This document shows positions 61,036 to 64,000 of a DNA stretch of 64,000 nucleotides, one piece after another (position 1 is the stretch's first letter; the number at the start of each line of letters is the position of its first letter). The stretch is taken from the NCBI RefSeq assembly GCF_001552155.1, contig NZ_BCQQ01000020.1, positions 1-64,000 on the forward strand, read 5' to 3'. The position numbers and the translations under genes are program-made. This DNA comes from Actinomadura formosensis NBRC 14204. Lineage in GTDB: Bacteria; Actinomycetota; Actinomycetes; Streptosporangiales; Streptosporangiaceae. Under the pieces are notes generated by a model. It was given only the letters and a program-made list of their open reading frames with translations. It was not told the DNA's origin and made no database searches.

Positions 61036-62268
61036 ATGACCACGCTCGACACCACGCCGGCGGAGGTCCGGGAGCACTCGCCGGTCGACGGCGAGCCGTG
61101 CGTGCTGCTCAAACTGGGCGAGGTCGTCCTCAAGGGCAAGAACCGCGAGCAGTTCGAGCGGCGGCTCGCCGACAACGTGCGCGCCGCAGTCCGGCCCATC
61201 GCCCGGGTGGACGTGATCCGGCGGCACGGCGTGTTCATCGTGCGCAAGCACGACGCCGACCTGGCCACCATGGAACGCGTCGCCCAGCGGATCACCGACG
61301 TCATGGGCATCGTGTGGGCGCACCGCGCCTGGCTGGTCGGCAAGGACCTCGCCAGCGTCGAACGCGCCGCCCTCGAACTCATGGACGGGCGGACCGGCAC
61401 GTTCGCCGTCCGGTCCCGGCGCCGCGACAAGCGATTCCCGATGACCTCCACCGAGCTGGACCGGCACATCGGCGGCATCGTCGCCGAACGCTACGGCCAG
61501 CCCGTCAAGCTCAAGGACCCCGAGCACACCCTGTCGATCGAGGTCGACCGCGACGAGGTGTTCGTCTACTCCGGCGGCCTGCCCGGCCAGGGCGGACTGC
61601 CCGTCGGGATGAGCGGACGCGCCCTCGTGCTGATGTCCGGCGGCATCGACTCGCCCGTCGCCGCGTACCGGATGATGCGCCGCGGCCTGCGCGTCGACTA
61701 CCTGCACTTCTCCGGTATGCCGTTCACCGGCCCCGAATCGATCTACAAGGCGTACGCGCTGGTCCGCGAGCTGGACAAGTTCCAGGGCGGGTCCCGGCTG
61801 CTCGTCGTCCCGTTCGGCAAGGCGCAGCAGCAGATCAAGGCGTCCGGCGCGGACCGGCTCGCCGTGATCGCGCAGCGCCGGCTGATGCTGCGCACCGGGG
61901 AGGTCCTCGCCCGCCGGCTGCGCGGCGGCGCGCTCATCACGGGCGACGCGCTGGGCCAGGTGTCCAGCCAGACGCTCACCAACATCACGGCGCTGGACGA
62001 CGCCGTGCAGATGCCCGTCCTGCGGCCCCTCGTCGGCATGGACAAGGTCGAGATCATGGACCAGGCGCGCCGCATCCGCACCCTGTCGATCTCCGAGCTG
62101 CCGGACGAGGACTGCTGCACCCTGCTCGCGCCCCGCCGCGCCGAGACCAAGGCCAAGATCGACGACCTGCGGCAGATCGAGAAGCGCCTCGACGCCGGCG
62201 AACTCGCCGACCAGCTCGCCGACTCCGTCCAGGAGCACCGCCCCGCCTACGCCGGCCCCGCCGCCTGA
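61036..62268 (+). CDS. thiI: tRNA 4-thiouridine synthase ThiI, without rhodanese domain
   Basis: A 410-residue protein: NFLD and THUMP domains (~20-180) for tRNA binding, then the PP-loop AANH domain with SGGIDSPVA. It activates U8 of tRNA for sulfur insertion and can supply thiazole sulfur. The protein ends after the AANH domain, with no C-terminal rhodanese domain, so sulfur must come from another carrier; Cys pair in PDEDCCTLL is present. ATG at 61036 follows GGGAGGACCACGC. Confidence 0.93.
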   Translation: MTTLDTTPAEVREHSPVDGEPCVLLKLGEVVLKGKNREQFERRLADNVRAAVRPIARVDVIRRHGVFIVRKHDADLATMERVAQRITDVMGIVWAHRAWLVGKDLASVERAALELMDGRTGTFAVRSRRRDKRFPMTSTELDRHIGGIVAERYGQPVKLKDPEHTLSIEVDRDEVFVYSGGLPGQGGLPVGMSGRALVLMSGGIDSPVAAYRMMRRGLRVDYLHFSGMPFTGPESIYKAYALVRELDKFQGGSRLLVVPFGKAQQQIKASGADRLAVIAQRRLMLRTGEVLARRLRGGALITGDALGQVSSQTLTNITALDDAVQMPVLRPLVGMDKVEIMDQARRIRTLSISELPDEDCCTLLAPRRAETKAKIDDLRQIEKRLDAGELADQLADSVQEHRPAYAGPAA

Positions 62269-62301
62269 CGGTTCCTTGCGGGGGTCCCGGAGGGACCGGG
62301 T

Positions 62302-63204
62302 TCAGCGCGCGTCGAAGTCCGTCGGACGGGGCGGCTCGGGGCCGCCCGAGCCCATCAGGGTGATCCGCTCGATGCGGACGATGCGGAACCGGCGGCCGGC
62401 GACCGCGATGCCGTTGCGGCGGGTCTCGCCCTCCAGCAGCGCCGCCGCCTCGGCGAACCGGGCCACGTCCGTGTGGGCCGGGCTCTCCACCGCCGGCACC
62501 ACATGCCGGAAGTAGGTGATCAGCGCCTCGCGGGCCTGCTGCGGCGCGTCGTGCAGCCGGCCGACCGGATGCCAGCGCCGCTCACCGCGCTCGGCCACCG
62601 TGAACACGGGCGCCAGCGCGACCGGGGTGCGGAACGTCCTGGACGGCTCGTCGCCCGGTGCCGGGGCCGCGTCCAGCATCTGGCCCAGCAGCTCCGCGGT
62701 CGCGAAGCCGGACGCCGGGCCCTGCTCGGGCAGCAGCTCATGCGGCCGGCCCCGCCGAACCCGGTGGTCGGCGGGCAGCGGGTCCAGATCCGTCGGGCGG
62801 GGCGGTTCGGGCCCGTCCGGGCCGATGCGGATCCGCTGCTCGATCCGCACGATCCGGAACCGCCGCCCGCCCGCGGTCAGCTCGTCGGCCGGCCCGCGGC
62901 GCAGCGTCCGCGCCGCGGCGCGCAGCTCGTGCGCCTGTGCGCCGTCCGCGCCGTCCGCCTGGTCCTCCAGCCGGTCGGCGAGCAGCTCGCGCGCGCCCTG
63001 CGGCAGCGGGTCGCAGGGGCACACGATCTGCCAGCCTCCGGGGACGTGCTCCGCGGCCGTGAACAGGGTGCCCACGACCACGAGCTCCGGATAGGCGGAG
63101 AGGGCGCGGCGCGCGTCCGCGAGCATCACCGCGGCGACCGGATCGACGCCGTCCAGATCGTCGGGGAACAGCCGCCCTCCGGCGTCACCATCGCCCGTTG
63201 TCAT
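62302..63204 (-). CDS. Unknown protein with internal repeat, DUF5954-like
   Basis: A 300-residue soluble protein. Two similar units each end in GRRFRIVRIE and GPEPPRPTD: residues ~115-160 and ~265-300, separated by a segment on the theme EARELI/APVFTVAERGERRW. It resembles DUF5954 proteins of Streptomyces but I cannot assign a function. ATG at 63204 is chosen; ATG codons at 63213 and 63216 are alternatives. A TGGT-N4-ACCA palindrome lies 34 bases upstream. Confidence 0.65.
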   Translation of the reverse strand: MTTGDGDAGGRLFPDDLDGVDPVAAVMLADARRALSAYPELVVVGTLFTAAEHVPGGWQIVCPCDPLPQGARELLADRLEDQADGADGAQAHELRAAARTLRRGPADELTAGGRRFRIVRIEQRIRIGPDGPEPPRPTDLDPLPADHRVRRGRPHELLPEQGPASGFATAELLGQMLDAAPAPGDEPSRTFRTPVALAPVFTVAERGERRWHPVGRLHDAPQQAREALITYFRHVVPAVESPAHTDVARFAEAAALLEGETRRNGIAVAGRRFRIVRIERITLMGSGGPEPPRPTDFDAR

Positions 63205-63238
63205 GCCGGACATCATCCCCGCCGCGCCCGTCCCGGCC

Positions 63239-63254
63239 AATGGTTCAGACCATT
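63239..63254. promoter_or_regulatory. DasR-like inverted repeat upstream of the DUF5954-like gene
   Basis: AATGGT (63239-63244), TCAG, ACCATT (63249-63254): perfect 6-base arms, 10 of 12 matches to the dre core seen before pfkA. It occupies the 53-base gap between two minus-strand genes. Confidence 0.4.
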
Positions 63255-63257
63255 TTG

Positions 63258-64000
63258 TTACCGGCGCGTTTTCCGCCGGGCCGGCAGCACGAGCACGACC
63301 AGGCTCGCCGCCAGCAGCGCGAGGCCGCCGACCGCGGCGGTGTCGAGCCGCTCGCCCAGCAGGGCCGTGCCGAGGACCGCGGCCACCGCCGGCTCCGCCA
63401 GCGTCAGCGTCGTCGCCGTCGTGGCCGGGGTGGTGCGCAGGCCCCGCGCGAACAGCAGATAGCCGCCACCCGTGGTGATCACGCCGAGGTAGAGCGCGAT
63501 CAGCGCGCCGGACCCGGTGAGCAGCCACCCGGAACCGGAGAACAGGGTCGGCGCCAGCAGGACGGCCGCCGCGGTGAACATCGCCCCGGCGACGGCCCGG
63601 TCCTCCTCGCCCCGCGTGATGAGGACGGACGCGACCGTCGCGTACACCGCGTACGCCAGCCCGGACAGCAGCGCGAGGGCGACGCCGGCCGGTTCGACGC
63701 CCGCGTCCCGGCCGCCGCCGACCAGCAGGGCGCAGCCGGCGACGGCCCCCGCCGTCGCGATCGCCCAGCGGCCGGCCGGTCCGGGGCGCCGGGTCAGCAG
63801 CCCGATCACGCCCGCGAACGCGGGCGCGCTGCCGATCGTGACGACGGTGCCGACCGCCACCCCGGTGCGGCCGACGGCGAGGAAGAACGCGACCTGGTAC
63901 ACCACGATCGTGACCGCGCCGAGGCCGATGAGCGGCAGGTTGCGGCGGTCGCCGAGCAGCCGGCGCAGCCCGGCGCCGCGGCGCGCGCACGCGAAGGCGA
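63258..64000 (-). CDS. EamA/DMT-family transporter, C-terminal part
   Basis: The first part of the gene lies beyond the right edge; ~247 codons are inside. The protein has about eight hydrophobic helices with two EamA-type repeats (VVTIGSAPAFAGVIGLL; TTATTLTLAEPAVAAVLGTALLGE in pieces), the drug/metabolite exporter fold. The reading frame stays open to base 64000 with membrane-protein-like sequence, so the internal GTG codons near 63905 are not the real start. Substrate unknown. Confidence 0.87.
   Translation of the reverse strand, partial: AFACARRGAGLRRLLGDRRNLPLIGLGAVTIVVYQVAFFLAVGRTGVAVGTVVTIGSAPAFAGVIGLLTRRPGPAGRWAIATAGAVAGCALLVGGGRDAGVEPAGVALALLSGLAYAVYATVASVLITRGEEDRAVAGAMFTAAAVLLAPTLFSGSGWLLTGSGALIALYLGVITTGGGYLLFARGLRTTPATTATTLTLAEPAVAAVLGTALLGERLDTAAVGGLALLAASLVVLVLPARRKTRR

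Noticed and set aside
59791-62238. An 815-codon minus-strand open frame opposite pfkA and thiI
   Set aside because: Shadow of two certain genes, no ribosome site or domain.
62276-62298. GGTCCC/GGGACC hairpin after thiI as a terminator
   Set aside because: Only six paired bases and a 3-base loop; too weak to call beside the other 10-16 bp terminators.

Overview
The window is a very GC-rich (roughly 70%+) piece of an actinomycete chromosome. Evidence: strong third-position GC, frequent GTG starts, 1-4 base stop/start overlaps, and an actinobacterial gene set (cytochrome bcc-aa3 supercomplex, pimB-type mannosyltransferase, adoK-type adenosine kinase, the MacRS two-component pair, DUF3043, PspAA/PspAB). 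From memory, gene order matches both the Streptomyces coelicolor region around SCO2120-SCO2181 and the Mycobacterium tuberculosis region Rv2185c-Rv2204c. A filamentous actinomycete such as an Actinomadura-like member of Streptosporangiales is my inference, not a demonstrated placement. Almost all of the window is core chromosome; no phage, insertion sequence, CRISPR array, rRNA or tRNA gene was seen.

Layout. 1-5145 (minus): start of the 2-oxoacid dehydrogenase E2 gene, dihydrolipoyl dehydrogenase, leucyl aminopeptidase, and cobS/cobU. 5213-7995: a membrane-anchored DsbA-like protein, a small conserved protein, an aldo/keto reductase and a DUF3043 membrane protein. 8128-12413: an envelope-stress block, pspA-pspAA followed by two consecutive htpX-pspAB pairs. 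12438-16914: cofactor and Fe-S/sulfur genes (nadA, an erpA-like carrier, adenosine kinase, TusA-like protein, cysteine desulfurase). 17041-19931: ctaC-ctaD-ctaF. 20066-27074: a cell-wall block (L,D-transpeptidase, M48 protease, HExxH protein, CHAP hydrolase, NlpC/P60 hydrolase), in which the CHAP gene is preceded by two tandem ydaO-type (cyclic di-AMP) riboswitches. 27213-31709: NYN-domain protein, exonuclease/GIY-YIG protein, rhomboid protease and a stand-alone AsnC effector domain.

31771-37278 is an accessory-looking transport locus: a GntR regulator and a soluble Cache-domain protein diverge from a potA-potD-potB-potC polyamine-type ABC transporter across a shared, operator-bearing promoter. 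37359-43335: trpD, a receiver-like protein, then ctaE-qcrC-qcrA-qcrB, completing the respiratory supercomplex whose other half lies about 19 kb upstream. 43404-45343: pimB-like mannosyltransferase and an unknown protein. 45700-49584: a tightly overlapping trio of a degenerate LasA/M23-like membrane protein, a cytochrome-b-like membrane protein and a NuoF-like flavoprotein fused to a ferredoxin; this is the least understood module. 49682-64000: NAD(P)-binding protein, FadD15-like ligase, metallophosphoesterase, SRPBCC protein, ROK glucokinase, EEP hydrolase, acyltransferase, macS/macR, a phosphofructokinase with pyrophosphate-type residues behind a DasR-type palindrome, thiI, a repeat-containing unknown protein, and part of a DMT-family exporter.

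The genes work mainly in central carbon and energy metabolism, envelope stress and peptidoglycan remodelling. Many starts (at least a dozen) carry a TANNNT box 6-8 bases upstream, suggesting leaderless transcripts. Perfect hairpins of 10-16 bp close most transcription units.
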